Part shown: positions 48,701-60,063 of the stretch, piece after piece
Position numbering within the stretch: position 1 is the stretch's first letter
Layout of the letters: every line of letters begins with the position of its first letter
Assembly: GCF_037038585.1 (NCBI RefSeq)
Contig: NC_092520.1
Location: 196,270,706 to 196,334,705, forward strand
Source of the DNA: Patagioenas fasciata
Taxonomy: Eukaryota; Chordata; Aves; Columbiformes; Columbidae
Direction of reading: 5' to 3'
Length of the DNA: 64,000 nt
The notes under the pieces: generated by a model
Database searches by the model: none
What the model saw: only the letters and a program-made list of their open reading frames with translations
Told to the model about the DNA's origin: nothing
Program-made: the position numbers and the translations under genes

Positions 48701-51700
48701 TCATCATTTAAATTAATACTTTAATTTAAAATGAAAAGTCAAACTAAAAGTATGGGGCCAGATACCAGGCTGCTGCAAACTATCATACACTGATTGAGTT
48801 TACTGCTTAGTAGGAAGCCCATTTATTACATTAGACCTTCAGCTTTCAGATAACACAGAAACTATCAAGAAAACAAACTTTTAGTTTCTTTTTGGAGTTT
48901 CCTTTTTTTTTTCCCTGAAGAAATCATAAAACATACATTTTAAATAACTGTAAATCAAAAAACATTTAAAATGTTCCAGTTTTCACTGGGGAAATGATAA
49001 AAAAAAAAAACAAACTATGCTGCTTTCTTCCTTGAAGAGTCAATGTTTGAAAAAAAAATAAACCATTATTATCATTACTAATGTTACTCTGATTTAGGTA
49101 CACTACAAACAATAATTACCCTTTAGTACCACTTAGTCAATTAGGTTAGAATGGGATTTGTATGAACAGTGGAAACCTGTAATGGCCAAGGTGTTTCAGA
49201 TACCGAGGCACCATTTTTGTCCATGATTACAGTTTGTACATCCTGTTCTTTCATGGTTTTTAAATGGAATTGTGATACTTAGGTTTAGACATCTAAAATT
49301 CTTACTTCTACATATGAAGCAGTTGATTTGAAGTTCCGTTACTTGTTAATGGAAGAAAACAGACATTATTCATCACACTATTTATGTGACCTTTTTTTAT
49401 TGTCTAATTCAGGGTAAGATGAGTCATTCTTGAAATTTCGTTGACTGAAACTGCAGTGATTGTTTTGGGACACTGAGACAAGAAAGTTAGATGCAGTTAT
49501 GCAAACATGAGTGAGCATAATCCAGCCATAACAATCTCCTACATCTTGTCAATTAGATCATCTATACACTGCTTTCTTACCATATATGTGTAGGGGCTCT
49601 AAGCATGGGCTCAGAAAGCAGTTGCACTCTAAGTCTCTTCCCCTCTTTTTCTGTCCATACATTTAGACAGTCATAAACTTTTATTTACCTTTATTTCCAC
49701 TCTGTAGTGTCCAAAAGGGGAAACCTTGAAGATATAGACAACTTTTTAAACTACATAAAGTCAAAGGTTTATAAATACTGTAAATCTAAGTCTCTTTTTG
49801 CATTAATATAAAATGGTGTATATGTTATGTTAGTGTAAATATTAAGAATAATTTCTCTAAACTTCAGGCAAACATTCTGGAGGAATAAGCTTCCTTTCTG
49901 CATCAGACTAAAACTGTGACTTATTTCACGATGTGTCTCATAAGAAAAGAATGATGTAAAGGCGATACATGGTATTCAGAGCCATTTTTACCAGTCTTAT
50001 ATAAAGGTTTTCTAGTATTTCTATAGTCTTGTGGTATATTTTTGTATTTATGTCTGACCAAATGACCACAGTAAATGAATTTTTTCTAAAAATACAAGAA
50101 TCAGAATAATTTGCTTTCTTGATAGCATAAACAAAATTGCCTCCAGATATGAACAATCTGATACATTAGTAGTTCATTAAGTATTCTTTATTCCTTATCC
50201 ATAAAACCATATTTCTGATTTGTAGTGTATCTTCTCATTTCATACACATTTTATCACAAAGAGAAAGTCTGTATAGACAAGCATATATAAGTGCTACTGA
50301 AATGAGACTAGGCACCCAAAGAGAAAGAAAGTAATAGATCAATAGGTGCTTTTTAAATTGGCTTTTGCTCCTGCTAGCAAAAATATTAAAAATAAATTAC
50401 ACTGAATCTAAAAGCTCTACATTAAGTCTCTTTGTATGTATGTACATACACTTAGATGTAAAATATATTAGTATGTATAGATCTAAAATATGTGCGTATG
50501 GTAAGTGTGTGAATATGTGTGCATATGCTATGTTATATAGTATGGCATAACATATATACTTCATTATATTAATTAGTCTAATGTACATTATGTTGACATT
50601 GATATTTAATAATCAAATATGTTTGCCTTCTCAGTGTTGAGAACTCTCACAGAACTTTAAGGCAAAACTCCTGTTAGCATTTTATTGTGCATGTGATGTA
50701 AGAAATTATTTCATTTATGAACTGAAAATGCCAAATGTCTGCTTTTTTCCTAACACATTACAGAGATAACCAGCCCTTACATTAGAAAAGAGAATTATGA
50801 AACTTCCAACCCGTCTTTCATTGAGATCTTAATGTACCAACACATTTTACTGAGTTACTCATACTCCACGCAAATTGATTTAATCAGCTTGTGCCCTAGC
50901 TGCAGAGTGGTAAGAGAAGGTTTTGCTACCAAGCTCTTCTCTGCTGACTGTGTCAGAATGAGTTGTTAGTCACTGCAGATGTTCTGAGATCTTCCAGCAC
51001 ATTCATGCCTGGTGTCACAATCAACGAACTGTCAAGATTAACACGTAAATTCTCATTGCTGAGTTCCAAATTAACAGGCAAGTATGGCATTTCACCTTGT
51101 TCAGAGCAACAGTTACAGATTTAGGAATGTTCAAATACCAGTAGCAGCATTATTACTGGCTACTTATAGGTCCAGTAACATTTGTTTAAAAAACAAAAAC
51201 AAACAATAAACAAAACAAACAAATCCCAGGAGATTCTGAAACTGTGGTCTCAGATTCAGAGAGGTTCTGTTTTGTACCAGTTGTGCCAGAAACTTAAAGG
51301 AACATTTTTATTAACCAGAATAACATGATCCACAGATTTCTTTCTAGTAAGTAGCATATAACCCTTTATGATCTTTTTACACCTTTACTTTTTCAGTTTA
51401 CCCCCCATCCTGGGGGTGAACAAGCAGCTGTGTGGTGCTTTAGTTTCTGGTTAAGGTTAAACTACGACATATAATAATATATAATAACATTTTCAGTGGT
51501 GCCTTATTTTTTATTCAGATTTTTACCTAAAATTGCCAATTAAAAACATTTCACCATGACGTAGAGCTTGAAATACATGTAGGTAGTTTTGATTCAAGTA
51601 GATATCATATAAAAATTTGCTTTTCCAGATTTTGAACATTTTTAATGACAAGTTTTTTTCAAGTTTATTAAGAAGAGACAGTATAGTATTCCTGACATCA

Positions 51701-53739
51701 CTGAAAACCTATGAGATGATAGCTTTCGTAATTAGGAAGAACTTTACTTCCTTGCACCTTTTTTTCCCAGTCTAATAAGCTGCATAATATCAAATCATAG
51801 CATTACTTTTGACCATTAATATTTACTGAACATGATTAATTATTCCTGCTCTAGCTTCCTTACAAATGGAAGCATAACAAGATCAGGGAAGGAGTAAAGG
51901 AATATATTCCTGATATTCCTATAGTTAAAAAGATTTTCAAAATGTGGAAGTCAAGTTTTCTATTTTTTGGGACCAGTGACTGCAGAAAGTCTAATGCTTC
52001 TTTTCATATCTTAAGTAGATACAGACGATTTGATTCATTTGCTTATATGTAAGCATCTTCTGCCTTTTGAGATGCCCTGTGCCATCCAGCTAGTCCTAGG
52101 ACATGCTAAAGGACATGGGGAACCACTCATATTCTTTCAGTATGACAGATGTAAACTAACCAGGATTCCCAAGGAAATCAAACCCAGCACTAGATGCTCA
52201 TGTGTGAGTAACTGAACTGAACCTGGAAGACAGCTTACTCCCCTCTTCCTGTAGCTAATTAGAAGTGTGAAAGGTGAGAAACAGCTGCCAGTTCCCAATA
52301 AATGTTGGTGCCTATAGACAGATGTTCACATGTGAGCTAAGTCTCTAAGACTGCTTAGAGCCAAGTCAATGTGTACACTGAAAATGATTTGGGATACTCT
52401 GAAATGGAGTACATGGATAAATAGAATAAACTGTATACACCAACAGAAGTGTTGAATTAGCTTGCAGAGAAACTTAGGTTTTTAAATCACCAAGGCAAGC
52501 AGGTGTGATACAAGGACCAACAGAACACTGCTGCCCCAGTGCAGTACCTAGAGGCTAGCTGGGATGCTCTATGGAATTTCAGATGACACTATGCACCTGA
52601 ACTCCAGAAACTAAATATTTTTCAGCTTAATGCCTCCCTAGACTCAAGTAACTATAGTGAGCAGCTATCCCTTGACAACAACGATTATGTGAGCCTGGAG
52701 AACCTGCCTGCCACATACAAACCCTTATTTGTTTACCTAAACTTAAATGGTTTAATATTTTCATCTGTTTTCCTTACCCCTCCGGTGGCTCTGATCACAT
52801 GTTTCTTCAATTGCCTTTTTGTAAGCTAAATAAAGTAGTTCCTATAGTCAGAAATCAATACCTCCAATTCTAGCATTTGGGACTGGTTTTGCCTTGTATT
52901 AGCTTGTCTGAGTGGCATCTCAGTTCAGTTAGACCTCCAGACCAAGTTGCAATGTTGTTTTTCTAAGATAAAAGGCCAGTGCTGTCATCTTTTCATGAAG
53001 TTAATGGCACTTTCCACTACTATTTTAAAGAACTGTTTTCCATCACCATGTAAAAATCTCAATGTGCTTTTAAATGCATTTTCAAAGAACTTACTTTGAT
53101 TTACTGAAATAGCTTGTTGTAAAACATAATTTGAGATTGTTTGGTGTATTTCTAATCTGAATTGTCAAAAAGTAACTGCACTCTTTCATCTATGTGTGTA
53201 GGTTTGATGCAAAGCTAGTGAGGTAGCTATGATATCTGCTTTTAATGACACAAAATAGACTCCTGAGCCCTTCCTGGCACATCTAAGAGTCTGAGTTAAA
53301 ATAACAGTTGTGGTTTATCTGAACCTGAACTATTATCATTATATTTAGAGGAATGATGTAGAACTTTAGTAAAGTAGAAAATTAAGAAAAAAGAAATTTT
53401 GTCATTATATCATTTGTCATTATATCTTCTGCCCCAGAATTCAAAATATCTAAAAATTTTTTGTGAGGGTAATTTGTCTCTCATGTAACTCATTCTGTTA
53501 GCCATAGCATGTTGTGTATTTCTTTATGACATCCTTCAAGTTTGCTCAACTTCTTTTCTTCCTGAGATTTTTAAAAGTAATTTATATTTTGTGTAACCTC
53601 AGTTTTGATGTAACTATTGGATTCAATGAGAAGAAATGTTTCAACAAAATTATGGCAAAATCTTTCATTAGGCAAAAATGAACATATCACATATCTGGAG
53701 CTAAGAATTCATTGTTAATATAATTTATAGTGATTGCCC
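45791..53739. other. A+T-rich unique sequence, no supported gene
   Basis: No gene or classifiable transposon over about 8 kb. Simple tracts: T19 at 45,877-45,895, TA-rich at 46,552-46,571, T-run near 48,905, A-run near 49,000, TA/TG-rich with TGTATGTATGTACATACA near 50,433-50,600. A 98-codon + frame at 47,277-47,573 ends close to a good splice-donor match (GTAAGT at 47,561-47,566) but has no recognisable protein content. A moderately GC-richer block at about 52,030-52,700 may be an unclassified old repeat. Confidence 0.5.
45877..45895. repeat. Poly(T) run (19 nt)
   Basis: An uninterrupted T-run about 85 bp beyond the end of the CR1. No retrogene is recognised. Confidence 0.85.
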
Positions 53740-54186
53740 ACAACCAACTGCCATAAAATGACCAAGTTATAACTTGCCAGTGTGGCCATCCACCACCAGG
53801 ACCAAAAACTGTCACCTGGGACTGGCGGACCTGAGACCTGAGCACTGCTAACACCTATCGGGACCTGGACTCTGATACCAGCAGGACATGAGACCTGCAA
53901 ACTACCAAGCATTACGAGGACCTGAGACCTGCAAACTGGCACAGTGCTACCAAGGCCTGAAACCTGAGAGCTGCCCCACAGGAAACGATGCTTGGATCCC
54001 TGGCAGCTACTGTCTCTTGCTTATCTTCTTGCATGCTTGCTTAACTTTCCCCTAACTTCTCCCCCTTAGTCTCTGTTGCTGTAGCTTTAGGTGTGAAAAT
54101 GAAATAAATTTACTCTGTCTTTAGGCATCTCACTCTTGGAACCATTTTTGAACCTTCCTGAGTCCAAATTGGACCAGGACGCCACA
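53740..54186 (+). mobile_element. Probable solo LTR of an ERV with internal ~34-bp repeats
   Basis: The right side looks like an LTR end: AATAAA at 54,103-54,108, a T/G-containing stretch, then GGACCAGGACGCCACA ending at 54,186. Upstream lies a GC-richer U3/R-like region with imperfect tandem repeats, then CT-rich sequence before the poly(A) signal. I could not fix the left terminus or find a target duplication, so the start is approximate and the class is uncertain. Orientation is + from the poly(A) signal. No retroviral coding sequence is adjacent. Confidence 0.55.
53827..53975 (+). repeat. Imperfect tandem repeat, ~34-bp unit, five copies
   Basis: Units begin GGACCTGAGACCTG or a close variant at about 53,827, 53,861, 53,884, 53,918 and 53,954. 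Spacing is 34, 23, 34 and 36, so the second unit is about 11 nt short. The two middle full units share GAGACCTGCAAACT. They lie inside the probable LTR. Confidence 0.8.
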
Positions 54187-54538
54187 CTGCTAAAATGGCT
54201 AAAAGCCTTTTAATTGCAATCAGAACTTACGCTATTCAAAATGGATATTGATGGAAATAATAGGCATTTATAAATATGGTGACTCATTTATCTCTATCTG
54301 TCTGCTTACCAAACATAAGCATTAAACGCAAGTAAACTGAATCAAAAAGCAGAACCAACTTAATTAGCTTTACTGAATTAGCAGAACATATAAAATGGAG
54401 CCTATTTCAAGGTTGCTGAAATTTATCTTACCTCAAAGCTGATTTTGAATGGAATGTATGCACAATAACTAAAAATTGTCACTCAAAATTAGAATGCAAA
54501 ATAATTTTTTTATACCCATACACTGACGTTTTTTCCAG

Positions 54539-54665
54539 AAAATATGTGCACTTCATAAAGATTTTGTTGAAGGCAAAGACTACTCAGCAGAAGCTAAATT
54601 TTTAGATCTGAAAAACACATATCACAAGAACCCAGCTGAAGAAAGTTGCTTGCAGGATTTACTAG
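54539..54665 (+). CDS. Candidate internal exon (127 nt), unrecognised protein
   Basis: A strong acceptor (CGTTTTTTCCAG ending at 54,538) and a good donor (CTAG|GTTAGT at 54,665/54,666) bracket a frame open throughout that encodes 42 residues plus one nucleotide. Upstream in that frame is a TGA in the intron-side sequence and downstream is a TAG just past the donor, so the open stretch coincides with the splice boundaries. The peptide (starts KICALHKDFVEGKDYSAEAK) is hydrophilic and of balanced composition, unlike the F/C/I-rich chance frames elsewhere here. I do not recognise the family. It could be a coding exon, a lncRNA exon, or chance. No partner exon was found within reach, although the fragment at 189-404 is on the same strand. 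Confidence 0.38.
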
Positions 54666-55045
54666 GTTAGTATATTCTACTTAACACCTCATGATACCCA
54701 AAGTCTAAAGATCATTACTATAGGTCCAACAACCAACTGCAACATTTCCCTAAATGGAACAGATGGTATGAAGAATTTACTTATTGTTATATATTTTGAT
54801 TGCATGATTTTAAGAGCTATTAAGAGGCTTCATTTTAACAGATATTGTGGCTTGGGTTAGCTTTTAATATCCACTACATAAGTATGGGTAACTTTAACTA
54901 GACTAAAAATAGCATCCATAGAAAATGGCAAGTTTTAAATAACATCACTGATTTTATCTGTGTCTAATGCTATATTTTTTCTCACAACACTAAATATTTT
55001 ACTTCCTTATTTTATTACTCTCCCTGAGGTGTGGTGTTGGGTTTT

Positions 55046-55100
55046 ATTTGTTTGTGGGGTTTTTTGGTTGGTTGGTTGGTTTTTTTGCTTGCTTGCTTTT
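55046..55100. repeat. Compound microsatellite (TTGG)n-(TTGC)n
   Basis: TTGGTTGGTTGGTTGG followed by a T-run and GCTTGCTTGC. Confidence 0.8.
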
Positions 55101-56572
55101 GGATTTTCTTGCTTTTGTTTTTCAGTATCTTTTTGCTTACCTTTATGTGAGAAAATACACAAAAAATTTTAAACCATTTTTTTCATCCAGAATGATAATA
55201 GAAGCTGTACAACTACCTTCTCTTTTTCTAGGGAGTTGGTTGTACTAGACAGAAAATACCTTTATTAATAACTATTGCCAGTTTGAATGAATTTTGCTTA
55301 TGCTCAGGAGAAGTTTTCACTATGAAAGCTGGAGGAATTCTACAAGTATAGAAGGATATGAATCTGGGACTTCAATGGGAAGATAGAGGAGTTGGTGGGG
55401 TTGGACTAGAAACAAGAAAAATGTAAATCTTCTGTGACAGTGTAAACAACAGGGATATAAAGGCAAGAAAAGTAAGGCAAATGAAGAAAAGAAAAGAAAA
55501 TGAAAAGGTGGAAACTTTGCACACCAGCTGTAACATGAGAGCTAAATTATCCAGTTAACTAAATATTAATAAGGCTAAAAAGTGGCATGTGTTATTTACA
55601 TTTCTCAATTAATAATTATATGTATGTTATTTATCATTTTATTTAACACAAAGACTTGTTTTTTATGTTGTGTGAATTATCTGGGCAAAGATGAAGAATC
55701 TTGCATACAGAAACTATGTAAAGTTTGAAAGTACTGTGATTTCTACTTGAACAAGAAGAAAAAATCTCTATATAAATATGAGCTGAATGCCATTATTATA
55801 ATTTACGATATTGTTCATGTATATTGTTTCCAAACTGTATTATTTTGTTATCTTTACTCTCACATACCTCCAAAATGAATCTTTTTTTTCCCTTTCTTTC
55901 AGAAAGGTCAAACTCACTCTACAACTTCAACAAAAATTCTTGATGAATAGTGTCAATATATTTTGGGGAGACATTGTGTTTGTGATTCATCAGCAAAGCC
56001 ATATGGCTTACTAGTGTGCTGTTAGTGAGTGATGAATTTATTAGTGATACCTCAGTAAATCTTCCTTCTGAAACAGAGAAAGGCATTTATTATCATACTG
56101 ATCAAAACAAAAGAAGGTTACCACTTACAGTCTACATGTGTGTGTGTTCCTGCATGTGAACAGGATGCATTATCCAAAAACTTCATCACACTGATTTTTG
56201 TGTTTCTTCCCTGATTATAGGATAAGGCAGATGAGGATTTGGAGTCCTTTATCTAGCACCAGTGATCCAGTTCTCAGATCCTTATGATAAAATAAATCAA
56301 ATCTGACTGAAATGTGAAAAGTTGTCCTCCTGAAATTTGTACAAGTAGAAAAGGGTACTTCTTCAGCTTTGGAAACAGATGCGTGAGTACTAATAATTGT
56401 TCAAGATGATTTGTAAACTGCCATCTTTTTTGTAAGATAAAAAAGTAGTTCGTTGATTTCTTAAACATGACTTATTAAACTTTACATGTATGTGATAAAG
56501 TAGTTGTCTGTCTTCTTCTGGCTATCTTATGTTTTACCAGACACAGACTAGGTGCGCTGATTCTGATTCCTC

Positions 56573-56599
56573 TTTTTTTTTTTTTTTTTGGGGGGGGGG
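56573..56599. repeat. Poly(T)17-poly(G)10 homopolymer junction
   Basis: Seventeen T followed directly by ten G, with TTTG repeats after it. Such a run is prone to slippage and sequencing error. Confidence 0.9.
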
Positions 56600-56860
56600 A
56601 GTGTTTTTGTGGGTTTGTTTGTTTGTTTTTCCCCAACTTTAACTATTAAAACCAAGAAACACCCTGTACCCTTCTTGCAAAGGTAAAATTTCCTCTTGAG
56701 GTGTGATGAGACACTAAGGTAGTGAATCCTTCCCTCTTAAAGCCCTGTGCAATCCTTTACAGTTGCTTGATGCAGAAACATAAAAGATATCTGGGAGGTC
56801 TCTTCACTGTATAGGGGTGGAATAGTCAGTGGAGATGAACAGGAGGAGCAGTTGAATAAT

Positions 56861-56881
56861 GTTTGTTTGTTTGTTTGTTTG
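56861..56881. repeat. (GTTT)n microsatellite
   Basis: About five uninterrupted GTTT units. Confidence 0.85.
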
Positions 56882-57650
56882 ATTTTAAAATCTTTTTATT
56901 ATAAGATCCCTTTTGCAACTGTTAATGAGCTGCTGAAGGGAAACTGAATCAGGAAAACAAGGTATTGCAAGGTAGTACTTGGATCAGGTCTACAGGGAGC
57001 ACAAAGAATAACATGGAGTGTCAGCTAAGTCATTCAAAACCCAGCCATCATCTTGTTCATGTTCAGTCCACTCTCACCATCTCCTTCCCACATGAGTATT
57101 ACCCAAGGATAACAGTAAAAGTAGGACCCATTTAACAATTTTAGGATGGTTAAAAAAGCATTGAATTGCTGAAAAATATTATTGATGCTTGTGTAGACAG
57201 ACACAATATCACTTCAATTTCTCTTAACACCTAGCCTAACACTGACCTTTGTTTTCAAAATTTTAGAAAGATGGTTACCAAGTGACACTTTTAATATTAT
57301 ATTTATAATTTATTTAATATTATAAGTAATCAGAACTGAGATGTGAAGAAATGAAAAGAAAATTAATACGGGAGACAAATATATTTGATTGAGAAAAATA
57401 ATCTATTCTAGCCTCATCCTATTATACCAGCAGTTGATTTTTGTTATTTAATTTTCAGATTACTTTTTCTGCTTCTGACCTAGTTTAATAAATTCACCTA
57501 AACAGGATATCAGTCTTGACATAAAAAAAAAACTATTACAATGTTGATAGGAAAACAATTTTTACACAAATGATGATAGACAGCTGTAGCCAACATGATA
57601 GTCACAACAGTGAGAGGGAGAGCTAAGCAGAAACATCTCATAGGAGCCAT

Positions 57651-57953
57651 TCACAAAATCACACAATCACAGAATGTTAGGGATTGGAAAGGACCTGAAA
57701 AGATCATCTAGTCCAATCCCCCTGCTGGAGCAGGAACACTTAGATGAGGCTACACAGGAATGTGTCCAGGCGGGTTTTGAATGTCTGCAGAATAGGAGAC
57801 TCCACAATCTCCCTGGGCAGCCTGTTCCAGTGTTCCGTTACCTTCACTGAGAAAAAGTTTCTTCTCAAATTTAAGTGGAACCTTTTGTGTTCCAGTTGAA
57901 ACCCATTACCCCTTGTCTTACCATTGGTTGTCACCGAGAAGAGCCTGGCTCCA
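57651..57953 (-). mobile_element. CR1 LINE, 5'-truncated (~300 bp)
   Basis: A minus-strand CR1 with tail TCACAAAATCACACAATCACAGAATG. The 3'UTR and ORF2 C-terminal coding sequence follow: the minus-strand frame 57,740-57,934 includes [20 protein letters not shown] and [19 protein letters not shown]. It ends sharply after 'gaagagcctggctcca'. It is well preserved and of the same subfamily as the 17.36 and 45.0 kb copies. Confidence 0.93.
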
Positions 57954-59344
57954 AATTAAAGAAACCCAGACTGTGAAATATCAACTAGTGTAAAACAGTG
58001 TGCATGCCTTTAATATTTGTTGTCTGCTTCTTGCATTTAACTGGATATGTACAATCAGTTTCATTTCATCTCTACCTAACCAGTTAGACAGGCATGGCTT
58101 TTTGTGTTGCAGTTTTGAGTAGCAGTAGGAGAGCACATATCGTAGTCATAACAAACTGAGTTTTGAAAAAGTTGAAAAAGACAGAAAATGTATTTTTTAT
58201 TTTTAACAAGAAAAAGGTTTATGTTACAAAACAAGGATTTTTTTTTCGTTTGTTTTAATGCAATGTTTCAAATTTCAGGGAATAATGCTGTACCAAGCAG
58301 ACTGCAAAACATCCTGGCCACAAACATTTCCAAGCATGACACAGTGACTGTGTTAGCTAATACAATTTCATACTAAGCAATGCACAGATATTATTATTTC
58401 ACACTTATTTAAAAAGAAACATGATAAATTGAACTTTTGCCAGAAAGATCATGGGGGCAGTTATCTTTGAGTACGTGGAATTGCATAGAAAATACTGATG
58501 GAATTCTACCTTTGCAGAGTTCATTGTATGAAAAAAAAATAGTGCGTTTTGTTTTAAATATAGGTGTCTACAGAAGAGGTACAAGATTCATAGAAAGGTA
58601 GAAAATGTCTTAGAATCCACACCAGACTGCAGATTAATGTCTAGTATTTTTATTTACTTGAAATTTCAAGAAAAACTGCCTTACATATGTTTCCATTATA
58701 TATGCAAAGTTCATTATGCTATGAATATGACATCCTGAGGAATTAAATTTTCTCAGTGTATGTATGTCAGTATCTTTTATTTTCTTCTTTCCATCTTGTA
58801 ATTTCTCCCTTTCTCTTTCCTTTCCTTCCTTCCCTCCTACCTGCCTGCTCACCCTCCTCTTACCCTCCTGCCCTCGTACCTCCCCTCCTTTTTCAGGAAT
58901 TCTTGTGTTACAAAGTCTTTTATAGCATAACAGAATAGAAAAACTGAACAGATTAACACTTACAGGATGTTTATAAGGTAGGATCTGACCTTTCCCAGGT
59001 GTTATAAAATTAAAAGGTTGCTAGAAAATACAATTCTGCTATATTATAACTCAGTAAATGTCTGCAGATTATTTTAAAAGTTGAGTGAAATTTTACATAA
59101 ATGTATATAAACCAGTATGATGTTTACTATTAGAAAGTCTGCATCTGATATCTCCCTCTCAAGGCAGTTTTTCTTTAATTAAAATAGAAAATAAATCTAT
59201 TCATTGAAGTTCTCCCGTAAAATCAAAAGGAAAATGTAGAGAAATAATTGCTACATGATCCAACATGGACAACTAAGCTGTAAATACAGCAAACAAGATG
59301 GATGCCCAAGGACTAGAGCTACTTTAACCATTGTATTTGATGTC
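57954..59344. other. A+T-rich unique sequence, no supported gene
   Basis: No gene is recognised. A pyrimidine-rich CCTT/CCTC tract at 58,786-58,894 gives low-complexity frames on both strands. Confidence 0.55.
58786..58894. repeat. Polypyrimidine (CTTT/CCTT)n tract
   Basis: About 110 bp of almost pure C/T on the + strand, made of TTTCC, TTCC and CCTCC units. Confidence 0.8.
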
Positions 59345-59515
59345 TGTAGCAAGGTGTTGGCAGTAGAGGGCTGCAGGGGTGGTCTATGGGAGGAGGAGCA
59401 GGGGCTGCCCTGTGACAGACACAGCTGGTTTCAGCTGGTTCTATCTGGCTCGAACAGGCCCTCCATAGGACACAGCTGAGCCCATCAGCCATGCAGGTGG
59501 TGCCTCTGGAAAAAG

Positions 59516-59522
59516 TATTTAA
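59516..59522 (+). promoter_or_regulatory. LTR TATA-like box
   Basis: TATTTAA about 170 bp into the LTR, followed by a purine-rich leader. Assigned by position within the LTR family. Confidence 0.5.
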
Positions 59523-59870
59523 GAAAGGGCAGAAAACACCACACAGGCAAGGAGGAGAGAACAAAAATAGTGAAAAGCAACAGTAGGAACAATGAAGTTG
59601 AAGGAGGAGAAAGAGAAGGTCCTCCATGGTTCTGGTGCAGGTGTTCACAGCAGACCATGAAAAACCCACTTCAGAGCAGAGAAACGTGTGAAGAGGAAGG
59701 AGCTGCAGAAACTGCTGTGTACTGATAACCCTGTCCCCATCCCTCCTACACTGCTCAGGGCGGGGGACAGTACTGATGGAGTCAAGTTGAGCCTGGGAAT
59801 GGGGTGAGGAAAGTTCTCACTTCATTGTTTGTCGTCTTGTTTCTCGCTGGCCAAATCTATTTAAATTTGC

Positions 59871-59876
59871 AATAAA
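59871..59876 (+). terminator. LTR polyadenylation signal AATAAA
   Basis: AATAAA followed by TTAAATTAGGATTTTGCC, at the R/U5 border position typical of this avian LTR. Confidence 0.7.
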
Positions 59877-60063
59877 TTAAATTAGGATTTTGCCAAGTCC
59901 AGTCCATTTTACCCACATTTCTAATTGATAAGCAATCTCTTTGACTTTATCTCAACCTATAAGATTTCTCATTACTGTCTTTTTCTTATTTTCTTTTCCT
60001 TTCTGATGAGTAGAGAGGAGTGGCTGCATGGGAGTCTGGCTGTTAACCAAGGCTAGCCCACCA

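Larger units (their letters stand above)
54666..57650. other. A+T-rich unique sequence with simple repeats, no further supported exon
   Basis: Holds a (TTGG)n/(TTGC)n compound tract at 55,046-55,100, a T17G10 junction at 56,573-56,599 and a (GTTT)n tract at 56,861-56,881. No transposon or exon is recognised. Confidence 0.5.
59345..60063 (+). mobile_element. Solo LTR of an avian ERV (ERVL-like), ~720 bp
   Basis: Begins TGTAGCAAGG and ends CTAGCCCACCA. Landmarks of a common avian LTR family appear in order: 'ggctgccctgtgacagacacagctggtttcagctgg', 'ggctcgaacaggccct', 'gctgagcccatcagc', 'ggtggtgcctctgg', a TATA-like TATTTAA at 59,516-59,522 followed by GAAAGGGC, 'aatggggtgaggaaag', the poly(A) signal AATAAA at 59,871-59,876 with 'ttgccaagtccagtccatttta', then 'ctttatctcaacctataag' and 'agagaggagtggctgcatggg'. 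It is much shorter than the long members of the family I recall; the repeated central U3/R part is missing. No clear target duplication. No internal retroviral sequence. Confidence 0.82.
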
